A stretch of DNA of 64,000 nucleotides, from assembly GCF_002723955.1 (NCBI RefSeq), contig NZ_BEWN01000001.1, positions 496,001 to 560,000 on the forward strand, read 5' to 3'. Of the stretch, positions 7,739 to 16,008 are shown piece by piece. A program made the position numbers and the translations under genes. The DNA comes from Gluconobacter frateurii (GTDB lineage Bacteria; Pseudomonadota; Alphaproteobacteria; Acetobacterales; Acetobacteraceae). The notes below the pieces were generated by a model. It did no database searches. It was not told the DNA's origin and saw only the letters and a program-made list of their open reading frames with translations. Numbering within the stretch: position 1 is the stretch's first letter; each line of letters opens with the position of its first letter.

Positions 7739-9061
7739 TCAGGACGTTTTCTTCAGGCGCCGTCTCTGGCTTGATTTCGCGATGCCCAGACCTTCCCGGT
7801 ATTTCGCAACGGTGCGGCGCTGAATGGCAAAGCCCTCTTTCTGAAGCAGGGCTGTCAGGGCGTCATCCGAAAGAATGTCGTCTCCTTCTGCGGCAATGAG
7901 GGCGCGTAGACGATGTTGAATGGCGCTGGCGCTTTGAACCGAGCCGTCACTGGCCTGAAGGGCTGTTGAGAAGAACATGCGAAGTGGCACGATACCACGT
8001 GGTGTGTCCATGTATTTGCCGTTTACGACGCGGCTGACCGTGCTTTCGTGCACGTCTGTCGCGGTAGCGAGATCGCGCATGGTGAGGGGACGGAGGGCAG
8101 AAATTCCGCTTTCGAAAAAAGCGGTCTGCTGACGGATGATTTCTGCTCCGACTTTCAGAATGGTCTGGCGACGCATCTCCAGCGCCCGGATGACGGCGCT
8201 GGCTTCATTGGCATAGGTCTGGAGTTGCCGTCCTACCTCTGAGTTGCTGTCAATGTGCCGTTGAATATCCGTGTCCACGTGGCAGCGGGGCAGGGTGCGA
8301 TGGTTGAATGTTAGGCGAAAACCGTCTCCGTTCCTACGGACGGTCAGGTCAGGTTGGATCGGGGTGACGGGATGGCATGGAGCGAAACCGGGACGGGGGT
8401 TGAGGGCCTGAATTTCTGCCAGCATATCGAGCAGATCATCCTGCTCGAGCTGACATTTCTGGCGCAGAAGCCGCCAGTCACGCCGGGCCAGAAGATCCAG
8501 ATTGGCCAGCAGAATTTTCATGGCGGGATCGAGCCGACCGCATCGCTCCAATTGCACAGCCAGACATTCTTCCAGAGAGCGGCAAAACAGGCCGGCAGGG
8601 TCCAGCCGCATCAGAATGCGTCGGATAGACTCAAGAGCGGCTGTTTCCATGCCGAGAAGGTGTGCAATGTCGGAAACAGGCTCGGGAAGACGTCCTGCAT
8701 CGTCGAGGCTGGCCAGAAGATACAGTGCTGCGGCCCGATCGCGGTGTTCAGGAAAGGTCAGATGGATCTGGCTGCTCAGATCGTCATGGAGGGAGGGGCC
8801 GGGAGCGGCGGTTTCAGGTTGTTCCGCTCCTGACGTGAAACGATCCGGATCGTCGTCATGGTAATCGGGCGCTTCGGCAGGTTCTGGAAGCACGACTGTA
8901 TCGGCTGGTTCAAGAACGAGCAGGGGGTTGAGTTCCGCAATCTGCTGGAGGGACTGCGTCAGTTCCTGATGGCCGAGTTGCAGCATCGCAATCGCCTGAC
9001 GCAACTGTGGCGTCATGACGAGCGACTGCGACTGGCGCTGTATCAGACCGGGACCGAGCAT
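7739..9061 (-). CDS. rpoN: RNA polymerase sigma-54 factor
   Basis: Alternative sigma factor that recognises -24/-12 promoters and needs enhancer-binding ATPases; it often controls nitrogen metabolism. At 440 residues it has the glutamine-rich activator-interacting region I (LVMTPQLRQAIAMLQL, about 14-30), an acidic region II, the core-binding domain (about 100-300), a helix-turn-helix (TDVHESTVSRVVNGKY) and the C-terminal RpoN box, here RRTVAKYREGLGI. It starts 9 bp after lptB and ends the rnd-kdsD-lptCAB-rpoN operon. The lptB-rpoN linkage is conserved in Proteobacteria. Confidence 0.97.
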   Translation of the reverse strand: MLGPGLIQRQSQSLVMTPQLRQAIAMLQLGHQELTQSLQQIAELNPLLVLEPADTVVLPEPAEAPDYHDDDPDRFTSGAEQPETAAPGPSLHDDLSSQIHLTFPEHRDRAAALYLLASLDDAGRLPEPVSDIAHLLGMETAALESIRRILMRLDPAGLFCRSLEECLAVQLERCGRLDPAMKILLANLDLLARRDWRLLRQKCQLEQDDLLDMLAEIQALNPRPGFAPCHPVTPIQPDLTVRRNGDGFRLTFNHRTLPRCHVDTDIQRHIDSNSEVGRQLQTYANEASAVIRALEMRRQTILKVGAEIIRQQTAFFESGISALRPLTMRDLATATDVHESTVSRVVNGKYMDTPRGIVPLRMFFSTALQASDGSVQSASAIQHRLRALIAAEGDDILSDDALTALLQKEGFAIQRRTVAKYREGLGIAKSSQRRRLKKTS

Positions 9062-9070
9062 CCCGTCAGA

Positions 9071-9826
9071 TTAGAGCGAGAAGTTCTCTCCAAGATAGAC
9101 CCGGCGCACATCTTCGTTTGCGACGATGGCTTCCGGTGTGCCTTCCATCAGAACCTGACCACCATGCATGATGTAGGCGCGGTCAATAACTTCAAGCGTT
9201 TCGCGGACGTTATGGTCCGTAATCAGCACGCCGATGCCACGATCCTTGAGGTGGGACACAAGATCGCGAATTTCGCCCACCGCAATCGGATCAATACCGG
9301 CGAGAGGTTCATCGAGCAGAATATAGTTCGGCTGGCTGGCCAGAGCGCGGGCAATTTCCAGACGGCGACGTTCACCACCGGACAGCGCCAGCGACGGAGA
9401 GCGACGAAGATGGGTGATGCCGAACTCAGCCAGAAGGCCATTCAGCATGGTTTCGCGCTTTTCAGGATCGGATTCGATCACTTCCAGCGCCGCCATGATG
9501 TTCTGTTCGACGTTTAGTCCACGGAAAATGCTGGCTTCCTGCGGAAGATACCCCACGCCAAGTCGGGCGCGGCGATACATCGGAAGCTGCGTGATGTCTG
9601 CACCATCCAGCGTGATGGAACCCGTGTCAGGCTGAACCAGTCCCACGATCATGTAGAAGCTAGTGGTCTTGCCCGCGCCATTCGGCCCGAGCAGGCCAAC
9701 GGCTTCACCGCGCTGAACCTGAAGCGAGACGTTTTTGACGACGGCACGCTTCTTATAGGTCTTGCCAATACCGCTGGCGACAAGGCCGGTCTGAAGCACG
9801 GAAGCTGTGGAAGGTGTCTCGGTCAC
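9071..9826 (-). CDS. lptB: LPS export ABC transporter ATP-binding protein
   Basis: Cytoplasmic ATPase of the LptB2FG complex, which pulls lipopolysaccharide from the inner membrane and pushes it along the Lpt bridge. The 251 residues contain Walker A GPNGAGKTT, a Q-loop, signature LSGGERRRLEIARAL and Walker B YILLDEPLAGIDP, with the switch histidine in ITDHNVRETL. The C-terminal YLGENFSL matches the LptB tail. The ATG overlaps the end of lptA by 4 bp, implying translational coupling. The ORF has an extra 15-residue N-terminal stretch compared with E. coli LptB. Confidence 0.97.
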   Translation of the reverse strand: MTETPSTASVLQTGLVASGIGKTYKKRAVVKNVSLQVQRGEAVGLLGPNGAGKTTSFYMIVGLVQPDTGSITLDGADITQLPMYRRARLGVGYLPQEASIFRGLNVEQNIMAALEVIESDPEKRETMLNGLLAEFGITHLRRSPSLALSGGERRRLEIARALASQPNYILLDEPLAGIDPIAVGEIRDLVSHLKDRGIGVLITDHNVRETLEVIDRAYIMHGGQVLMEGTPEAIVANEDVRRVYLGENFSL

Positions 9827-10767
9827 TTTGGGGCCTGGCTGCTGTTGGCTTCGTTGGGAACGACAAGTCCCTGAATAGGAGAGTCCGATCCTGGCAGCAT
9901 CGTGGCAATCCCGGTTTTCATGTTCACGATGGCCTGCGACCCGTTGTTCTGGTTCTGGCCCTGCGTCACGTGAACATGGCCGATCAGGCGGGCAATCTGC
10001 GTCGCGAAAACATAGACGCCACGGTCACCCGTTGCGGTCTGGGTCTGTGTGCGCAGGACAACGTGACCCCAGCCATAGGCACGATCCAGCTTGGACGATC
10101 CGCCACCAAGCGGATTGCCATTTGTACTGGCGGGTTGGGGCTGGCCAGCGGGTGCAGGCGAATCCGGAGCGCTGAAGGAGACCAGAACGTCTGCCTTGAC
10201 CTGTTTGCCATCATTGGTTGTGACGGTTGCATCCCCGCGGCCGACGGACATGCGGGTCTTGGAATGATATTCCATAACGTCCCGCGCAGTCAGAACGTCT
10301 TGTGGCGTCGTAAGCTTCAGGTGCTTGCCCGTCATGACCATGACGGCCTGATCCATGTCGTACAGGGCATGATCGCCCCAACCCTGATCCGTCTGGTTGT
10401 AGATATGGACGTTCCCGCGTGCCTCGATGCGGTACAGCTCAAGCGAGCCGCCCATCGGGTCGGCTTCGCCGCTCTGGCCATTTGCGGGTGGCGGCGGCGG
10501 TGTTGGCTGGCCGTCGGGGGCTGTCTTTTTGCGGAGATATCCGATGAGTGTATCGGCATCGACAGTTACATCCCCACGAACGGCGCGGGCGCCCCCTGTC
10601 AGGGTAACAGTCTGGGCATTGCGATCGTAGATTTCCTCGTTTTTCCAGAACAGCTTGACGGCCTCACCATGAGACATGTCCAGCCCGTCTGCATAGGCGG
10701 CAGGAGTGGCTACGGTCGCGAGAAGAAGTCCTGCAATGGGAAGCAGTCGGCTGATGCGGCTCATCAT
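9823..10767 (-). CDS. lptA: LPS transport periplasmic protein LptA (OstA family)
   Basis: Periplasmic bridge protein that carries LPS from the inner to the outer membrane. It has an N-terminal signal peptide (hydrophobic LLPIAGLLLATVAT, cleavage near AYA-DG) followed by OstA beta-strand repeats such as IYDRNAQTVTLTGGARAVRGD and VTVDADTLIGYL. At 314 residues it is much longer than the roughly 185-residue E. coli protein, with proline/glycine-rich inserts in the middle; long LptA forms occur in Alphaproteobacteria. The start overlaps the lptC stop (ATGA), as expected in this operon. Confidence 0.9.
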   Translation of the reverse strand: MMSRISRLLPIAGLLLATVATPAAYADGLDMSHGEAVKLFWKNEEIYDRNAQTVTLTGGARAVRGDVTVDADTLIGYLRKKTAPDGQPTPPPPPANGQSGEADPMGGSLELYRIEARGNVHIYNQTDQGWGDHALYDMDQAVMVMTGKHLKLTTPQDVLTARDVMEYHSKTRMSVGRGDATVTTNDGKQVKADVLVSFSAPDSPAPAGQPQPASTNGNPLGGGSSKLDRAYGWGHVVLRTQTQTATGDRGVYVFATQIARLIGHVHVTQGQNQNNGSQAIVNMKTGIATMLPGSDSPIQGLVVPNEANSSQAPK

Positions 10768-11531
10768 TTCTCTGTCTTGGCTCCTTCCTGGCGGAGGCGG
10801 GCCGCCGGGGAAGGGGGGCCGTTATCGTCATTGCGGACCGTCAGACCCGGCCCTGTAAACTGCATGATACCCGCATGCTGGTCCAGGAAATAGCCCTGAG
10901 CATCCTGTGTGCCAAATGGCCCTTCGGCATGGACCCAGTCCCGAGAGGCAATCACGTCCTGTTTCAGGTCCATATCTGCGGACGGACCGTTCATGAGGGT
11001 GCCGTCATCGCGGTACAGGACGACGTTGTCATCAAGGTTCAGGGTCTGCTCGTGCTGCATATAAATGCCACGATCGGCCTTGATATGGGCCCAGGAATTC
11101 CCCGAAAGCTCAATATCCGCCACGGGGTCCACCAGATCAACGCGGTCCGGGCCTTGCTGATGCGTGGTGCGGGCCGTGATCATGTAGAGATGGTTATGGG
11201 CGTCCAGACCGCGATAGACGGCATTTTCCATGTTGCCGCTTTCGACGCGAAGCCGGGCCATTTCTTTCAGGGCCGCACGGTTCTGGTTCACGAGATGGGA
11301 AATCTCAGGCCATGCCGCAATCGAACTGAGTAGAACGAGTGCCAGGCCGGGAAGGGCCCATTTGGCGAAACCCAGCAGAGAGCGCCTGCGGGCGAGTTGC
11401 TCAGCATTTGGGGCCGTACGTACCCTGTCAAAAGCCGCGCGGCGAAGGGCATCGAGCTTCGCCAGGCTCTCGCTGCGGTTCTCGGCGAAATCATCACGCC
11501 GGGGGCGTTTGTCGTCCTGAGGCGTGCTCAT
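10764..11531 (-). CDS. lptC: LPS export ABC transporter periplasmic protein LptC
   Basis: Single-span inner-membrane protein that hands LPS from LptB2FG to LptA. It has a charged cytoplasmic N-terminus, one transmembrane segment around residues 53-70 (ALPGLALVLLSSIAA) and a periplasmic LptC beta-jellyroll domain (about 90-240). At 255 residues it is longer than the E. coli protein, mainly from the 50-residue N-terminal extension. The gene overlaps kdsD and lptA by 4 bp each, so kdsD-lptC-lptA-lptB form one tightly coupled unit. Confidence 0.88.
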   Translation of the reverse strand: MSTPQDDKRPRRDDFAENRSESLAKLDALRRAAFDRVRTAPNAEQLARRRSLLGFAKWALPGLALVLLSSIAAWPEISHLVNQNRAALKEMARLRVESGNMENAVYRGLDAHNHLYMITARTTHQQGPDRVDLVDPVADIELSGNSWAHIKADRGIYMQHEQTLNLDDNVVLYRDDGTLMNGPSADMDLKQDVIASRDWVHAEGPFGTQDAQGYFLDQHAGIMQFTGPGLTVRNDDNGPPSPAARLRQEGAKTEK

Positions 11532-12514
11532 GCCAGACCAGCCCGCAAAAGGTCATGCAGGTGAATGATGCCCTGTGGTCGCCCATCTTCGCCCACGACG
11601 AAAAGACTTGTGATGGGTTTGGAGCGTGCATTCATAAGAAGCAGGACGTCCTGTGCCAGAGTCGCGGGGGTGGTCGTGATCGGTGACCGGTTCATCACTT
11701 CTTCAGCTGTTGTCGCATCGAGATCACGGTGCAGCGCACGGCGAAGATCCGCATCCGTGATGAGGCCGCAGAGCACGCCTGCGTCATCTGTAACACCCAT
11801 GCACCCGAATGCCTTGCGTGTCATCTCCAGAATGACGGAGCGTAGCGAGAGGCTGGTCTTCCCGAGGGGGAGGGCGTCGCCGGTATGCATCAGTTCCCGC
11901 ACTGGCCGCAGTCTGGCGCCCAGACGGCCTCCGGGATGGAAGGTCTGGAAATCGCTAGCCGTAAAGCCGCGCTTTTCAAGGAGGGCAATGGCCAGCGCGT
12001 CGCCCAGAGCAAGCTGGAGAAGTGTGCTCGTCGTTGGAGCCAGCCCCATGGGGCACGCTTCCCTGGCTTTGGGAAGCACGAGAGCAATTTCTGCTGCACG
12101 GGCCAACGCAGACGTTTCGACGGAGGTTATCGCAATCACGCCGAGATGTTTGTGCGATGCATAAGACAGAATTGCGGCAAGTTCGGCTGTTTCGCCAGAA
12201 TTTGACAGCGCAAGGATTAGATCGCCTGCTGCGACCATGCCCAGATCGCCATGGGAGGCTTCAGCGGGATGCACAAAAAGGGAAGGTGTGCCAGTGGAGG
12301 CCAGGGTTGCCTGGATCTTGCGGCCAATATGCCCGGATTTTCCGATGCCGGTGACGATCAGTCGGCCGGGGCAGTTCAGGATACGGTCAACGGCTTTTGA
12401 GAAAGCAGATCCAAGCGATGAATGAAAGGCTGCTTCCAGCGCCTCAAGGCCCTGACGTTCCGCTGCGAGGGTATGCAGGGCCGAGGGAAGGGGCGAGACA
12501 GCTTGGCTGGTCAT
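11528..12514 (-). CDS. kdsD: Arabinose-5-phosphate isomerase (KpsF/GutQ family)
   Basis: Converts ribulose 5-phosphate into arabinose 5-phosphate, the first step to KDO for the LPS inner core. The 328 residues hold an SIS sugar-isomerase domain (about 35-175; GIGKSGHIGRKIQATLASTG and ALSNSGETAEL bind the phosphosugar; HPAEASHGDLGM carries the catalytic histidine) and two CBS domains (about 205-328). The operon position next to lptC supports this role. It ends with a 4-bp overlap with lptC. The rnd gene lies 21 bp upstream. Confidence 0.95.
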   Translation of the reverse strand: MTSQAVSPLPSALHTLAAERQGLEALEAAFHSSLGSAFSKAVDRILNCPGRLIVTGIGKSGHIGRKIQATLASTGTPSLFVHPAEASHGDLGMVAAGDLILALSNSGETAELAAILSYASHKHLGVIAITSVETSALARAAEIALVLPKAREACPMGLAPTTSTLLQLALGDALAIALLEKRGFTASDFQTFHPGGRLGARLRPVRELMHTGDALPLGKTSLSLRSVILEMTRKAFGCMGVTDDAGVLCGLITDADLRRALHRDLDATTAEEVMNRSPITTTPATLAQDVLLLMNARSKPITSLFVVGEDGRPQGIIHLHDLLRAGLA

Positions 12515-12535
12515 GAATTCAGGGCCGGGTCGTGA

Positions 12536-13180
12536 TTAGGCGCGGTGTGCGAAGATATCGGGATTTTCATATCCCAGAAGATCAAGACGTGCGCGGGCCG
12601 ACAGGAAATCAAAGCACGACTGCGCCAGTTCACGACGGTTTTCCCGGATCAGCATGGCTTCCAGTTTCTCCCACAGGGCGTGCAGATGCAGCACATCAGA
12701 CGCAGCATAGCGCTTTTGGTCTTCCGTGAGGATGTCTGCGCCCCAGTCAGAGCTCTGCTGATGCTTGCTCATCTCCACACCAAGCAGATCGCGGCACAGA
12801 TAGGCTAGGCCGTGGCGATCCGTGAAAGTATAGACGAGACGCGCGGCAATCTTGGTGCAGATGACGGACGAAATGGTGATACCCAGAGCGTGCTGGAGAA
12901 CGGCCACATCAAAGCGAGCGAAGTGCATCAGTTTGGTGATGGACTCATCCGACAGGAGAGCCTTGAGATTGGGGCAGTCATAACCGCGCCCCCCCATGGA
13001 AACAGGCTTGATCTGCACAAGATGCGCTTCACCGTCGCCGGCGGAAAGCTGCACAAGGCAGAGGCGATCTCTGTGGGGATTGAGACCCATGGTCTCGGTA
13101 TCAATGGCGACAACAGGGCCAATATCAAAATCGTCCGGCAGGTCGCCGTCATGAAGATGGATGGCGTTCTGCTGGCTCAT
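12536..13180 (-). CDS. rnd: Ribonuclease D, short form without HRDC domains
   Basis: A 3'-5' exoribonuclease of the DEDDy family involved in tRNA 3'-end maturation. The three exonuclease motifs are visible: VAIDTETMGLN (Exo I), HFARFDVAVLQ (Exo II) and YAASDVLHLHALW (Exo III with the catalytic tyrosine). At 214 residues it consists only of the exonuclease domain and lacks the C-terminal HRDC domains of E. coli RNase D; the short form is usual in Alphaproteobacteria. It heads the kdsD-lpt-rpoN operon and lies close to tRNA-Leu, which is transcribed in the same direction. Confidence 0.92.
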   Translation of the reverse strand: MSQQNAIHLHDGDLPDDFDIGPVVAIDTETMGLNPHRDRLCLVQLSAGDGEAHLVQIKPVSMGGRGYDCPNLKALLSDESITKLMHFARFDVAVLQHALGITISSVICTKIAARLVYTFTDRHGLAYLCRDLLGVEMSKHQQSSDWGADILTEDQKRYAASDVLHLHALWEKLEAMLIRENRRELAQSCFDFLSARARLDLLGYENPDIFAHRA

Positions 13181-13241
13181 GATAGTGTCACCAATTTTTT
13201 TAGAAGCTCAGAGGGTGAGGCTTATGAAGCCTGACCGTCTG

Positions 13242-13328
13242 TGGTGCCCAGAAGAAGACTCGAACTTCCACGTCCTTTCGGACACAGGTACCTGAAACCT
13301 GCGCGTCTACCAATTCCGCCATCTGGGC
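13242..13328 (-). tRNA. tRNA-Leu (anticodon CAG)
   Basis: On the reverse strand the gene folds as a class II tRNA of 87 nt including an encoded CCA. The acceptor stem GCCCAGA pairs with TCTGGGC, the D-arm contains GGTAGACGC, and the anticodon stem CAGGT/ACCTG encloses the loop TTCAGGT, giving CAG. A short variable stem TGTCCGAAAGGACG follows, then the T-arm with GTTCGAGTC. It reads CUG leucine codons. Confidence 0.96.
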
Positions 13329-13420
13329 TCAGAAAGCACCGGGTTTTTTCAGTTTCCTGAAGCATCCCGGGTTGGTGAAGAGGCGTTTACCTCGACTGTA
13401 GGGACGCGTCAACTGTCTGC

Positions 13421-14395
13421 ATGAAAGAAAAGAAGAAAATGGAGAAACTTTTTTCCCGGACTTCGCCACGTAAGGTGGCGGTCCTCGGCGGCGGTGGCTT
13501 TATAGGCCGCAGCTTTGTCCGGAAGCTGGTTGCAACAGGACATATCGTTCGGGTCGGAAGCCAGAATCCAGAAGCGATTCAGGGGCTTGGCAAGGCAAGG
13601 GGGACCGGGCGTGTCGAGTTCCTGAAAGTCTCTGTCAATGATGCCGATCAACTGGATCGTCTGTTTGATGGAGCGGACGCGGCGGTTAATCTGGTCTCAG
13701 TCATGACGCCGGATGTCCGGGTGCTTCACAGGATCAATGTGGAAGGAGCCCATCTGGCTGCCGTCCGCGCACAGCGTGCAGGGGTGAAGAGTTATGTTCA
13801 CATGTCTGCCATTGGAGCTTCACTGACGTCGCCAGGCGCTTATGGTCGGAGCAAGGGGGCGGCTGAGCAGGTTGTCAGGCGTGTGTTTCCGGATGCCGGA
13901 TTGTTGCGTCCTTCCGTCGTGTTCGGTCCAGAGGATAGTTTCTTCAATCTGTTTGCTCTGATTGCGGCAGTCTCGCCTGTTCTGCCGGTTTTCGCTCAGC
14001 ACACACGTTATCAGCCGGTTTTTGTCGAAGATGTTGCTGAAGCTTTGCTGCGTCTGCTGGAGCCTGAGCATGCAGGACGTATCCTCGAGGCTGGCGGCCC
14101 CGACATTCTGAGTATGCGGGAGATGATGGCGTTTGTTCTGGAAGCGTCTGGTCGTCACGGGTTTCTGCTACCGATCCCGGCGGTGCTCGCCCGTCTTGAA
14201 GCTTCCGTGTTGGAGAGGTTGCCGGGCCACCTGCTGACGCGTGATCAGGTGGCGATGATGTCCGTCGATAATGTGGTGCATCCGGGGCCAGACAATTTGC
14301 AGACGCTGGATATCCATCCGGTGTCCATGCGAATGGTGGTGCCGGAGTATCTGAAGGCGGGAGTTTTCAGGCTTTATCGACAGCTCAAATCCTGA
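13421..14395 (+). CDS. NDUFA9-like NAD(P)-binding protein (atypical SDR, complex I-associated)
   Basis: A 324-residue Rossmann-fold protein of the atypical short-chain dehydrogenase group related to the mitochondrial complex I subunit NDUFA9. The dinucleotide-binding motif VLGGGGFIGRSFV is at about residues 20-32. AAVNLVSVM, YVHMSAIGA, the YGRSKGAAEQ active-site-like motif and LRPSVVFGPEDSFF follow the family pattern. Alphaproteobacterial homologues are annotated as complex I NDUFA9 subunit family proteins, but whether they bind complex I is not established. An internal ATG at 13439 is an alternative start; neither has a clear ribosome-binding site. Confidence 0.85.
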   Translation: MKEKKKMEKLFSRTSPRKVAVLGGGGFIGRSFVRKLVATGHIVRVGSQNPEAIQGLGKARGTGRVEFLKVSVNDADQLDRLFDGADAAVNLVSVMTPDVRVLHRINVEGAHLAAVRAQRAGVKSYVHMSAIGASLTSPGAYGRSKGAAEQVVRRVFPDAGLLRPSVVFGPEDSFFNLFALIAAVSPVLPVFAQHTRYQPVFVEDVAEALLRLLEPEHAGRILEAGGPDILSMREMMAFVLEASGRHGFLLPIPAVLARLEASVLERLPGHLLTRDQVAMMSVDNVVHPGPDNLQTLDIHPVSMRMVVPEYLKAGVFRLYRQLKS

Positions 14396-14574
14396 TCGGT
14401 CCATATCGGACCTAAATAATGTGGGATTTCTGCAATGAAAGCGGTGATCCAAACGTGGTTTTTGGTTATAGGTAAGTATCACTGACTGTTATCACTTAAA
14501 GTGACGGAATAGCTGGTACTCCACCGATTTCGTGCGTTCCACGGAACGTATGGTTTGTTTAGGAGACACGGCGC

Positions 14575-16008
14575 ATGGCCGAACGGATGTTGCAGTTCGT
14601 CAATCACCCACAGATCCTTCCGGAGAAGCGCGATGCTGCCGAGCGTCGCGAGGACTTCGGGGAGATTTACCGTGGGTTTGCGATGAGCCGCGCCGAAGAG
14701 CAGGCCTCGCGGTGCTCTCAATGTGGCATTCCGTTCTGCTCCGTGCATTGCCCGCTCGGCAACAACATCCCGGACTGGTTAAAGCTGACGGCGGAAGACC
14801 GTCTGCAGGAAGCCTATGAGATGTCTTCGGCAACCAACACCTTTCCGGAAATCTGCGGCCGCATCTGCCCGCAGGATCGTCTGTGCGAAGGCAACTGTGT
14901 GATCCAGAAGGGGTTCGAGAGCGTCACTATCGGGGCTGTCGAGCGCTTTATTACGGAGAATGCCTTCGAGCAGGGCTGGGTGCAGCCGCGTCTGCCGGAT
15001 CGTGAACTCAAAGTCAGTGTTGGCGTCGTGGGTTCCGGGCCTGCCGGTCTGGCCTGTGCGGAGCGTCTGCGGGCACGCGGCTATGAGGTTCATGTCTATG
15101 AACGTCAGGACCGTGTGGGCGGCCTGCTGACATACGGTATTCCGAGCTTCAAGCTGGAAAAACATGTCGTGGCCCGTCGTCACAAGCTGCTGGAAGAGCA
15201 GGGCATCATTTTCCATCTTTCCACACCAATCGGTGCGGGTGAGGGGGAGACGTCACTGGATGATCTGCGGACGCGCCATAACGCGGTGTTCCTTGGAACG
15301 GGCGTCTACCGTTCGCGCTCCGTAAATGTTCCGGGTGCAGACCTGAACGGCGTTGTGGATGCAATTGACTTCCTGACGGCGTCAAACCGTCGCGGATATG
15401 ACGAAGACCCTGGCGAAGATGCCGCGCTTCACGCCAAGGGCCGTCGTGTTGTGGTCATTGGCGGTGGTGATACGGCCATGGACTGCGTTCGGACGTCCAT
15501 CCGTCAGGGCGCTGAGAAAGTCACCTGCGTCTATCGTCGTGACCGTGCGAACATGCCGGGCTCCCGTCAGGAAGTTTATAACGCCGAGGAAGAAGGCGCG
15601 AACTTCGAGTGGCTTGCTGCACCGGAAGAGTTTCTGGGCGAAGGCACGGTTGAAGGTGTGAAGGTGCTGAAAATGCGTCTTGGTGCACCGGATGCCACGG
15701 GCCGCCGCTCTATCGAAGGCACGGGCCAGCATTCCATTATTGAAGGCGACCTTGTGATCCGCGCGCTGGGTTTCGATCCGGAAGACCTGCCGGGCCAGTG
15801 GCAGCAGCCGGAACTTGCCGTGACGCGCTGGGGCACGCTGACGGTTCCGCCGGGCGGCTTCCAGACAAGCCTACCGGGCGTGTTTGCTGGTGGCGATATT
15901 GTCCGCGGTGCGAGCCTCGTTGTCTGGGCCATCAAGGACGGCCGTGATGCGGCTGATGCAATTCACCTTTCTCTGACCGAGACCCTGGCGCTGGAGGCCG
16001 CGGAATGA
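14575..16008 (+). CDS. gltD: Glutamate synthase (NADPH) small subunit
   Basis: Beta subunit of glutamate synthase; it takes electrons from NADPH through FAD and passes them through 4Fe-4S clusters to GltB. The 477 residues show the N-terminal cysteine motifs for the clusters (C47, C50, C55, C59 and C94, C98, C104, C108), the FAD-binding GSGPAGLACAERL, the NADPH-binding VIGGGDTAMDCVR and the C-terminal FAGGDIVRGASLVVWAI. AGGAGA lies just upstream of the ATG. It overlaps gltB by 4 bp (ATGA), so the subunits are coupled, with gltD first. Confidence 0.97.
   Translation: MAERMLQFVNHPQILPEKRDAAERREDFGEIYRGFAMSRAEEQASRCSQCGIPFCSVHCPLGNNIPDWLKLTAEDRLQEAYEMSSATNTFPEICGRICPQDRLCEGNCVIQKGFESVTIGAVERFITENAFEQGWVQPRLPDRELKVSVGVVGSGPAGLACAERLRARGYEVHVYERQDRVGGLLTYGIPSFKLEKHVVARRHKLLEEQGIIFHLSTPIGAGEGETSLDDLRTRHNAVFLGTGVYRSRSVNVPGADLNGVVDAIDFLTASNRRGYDEDPGEDAALHAKGRRVVVIGGGDTAMDCVRTSIRQGAEKVTCVYRRDRANMPGSRQEVYNAEEEGANFEWLAAPEEFLGEGTVEGVKVLKMRLGAPDATGRRSIEGTGQHSIIEGDLVIRALGFDPEDLPGQWQQPELAVTRWGTLTVPPGGFQTSLPGVFAGGDIVRGASLVVWAIKDGRDAADAIHLSLTETLALEAAE

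Noticed and set aside
9814-10893. Plus-strand ORF of 359 codons across lptA and lptC
   Set aside because: It lies opposite the well-supported lpt genes and has no family pattern.
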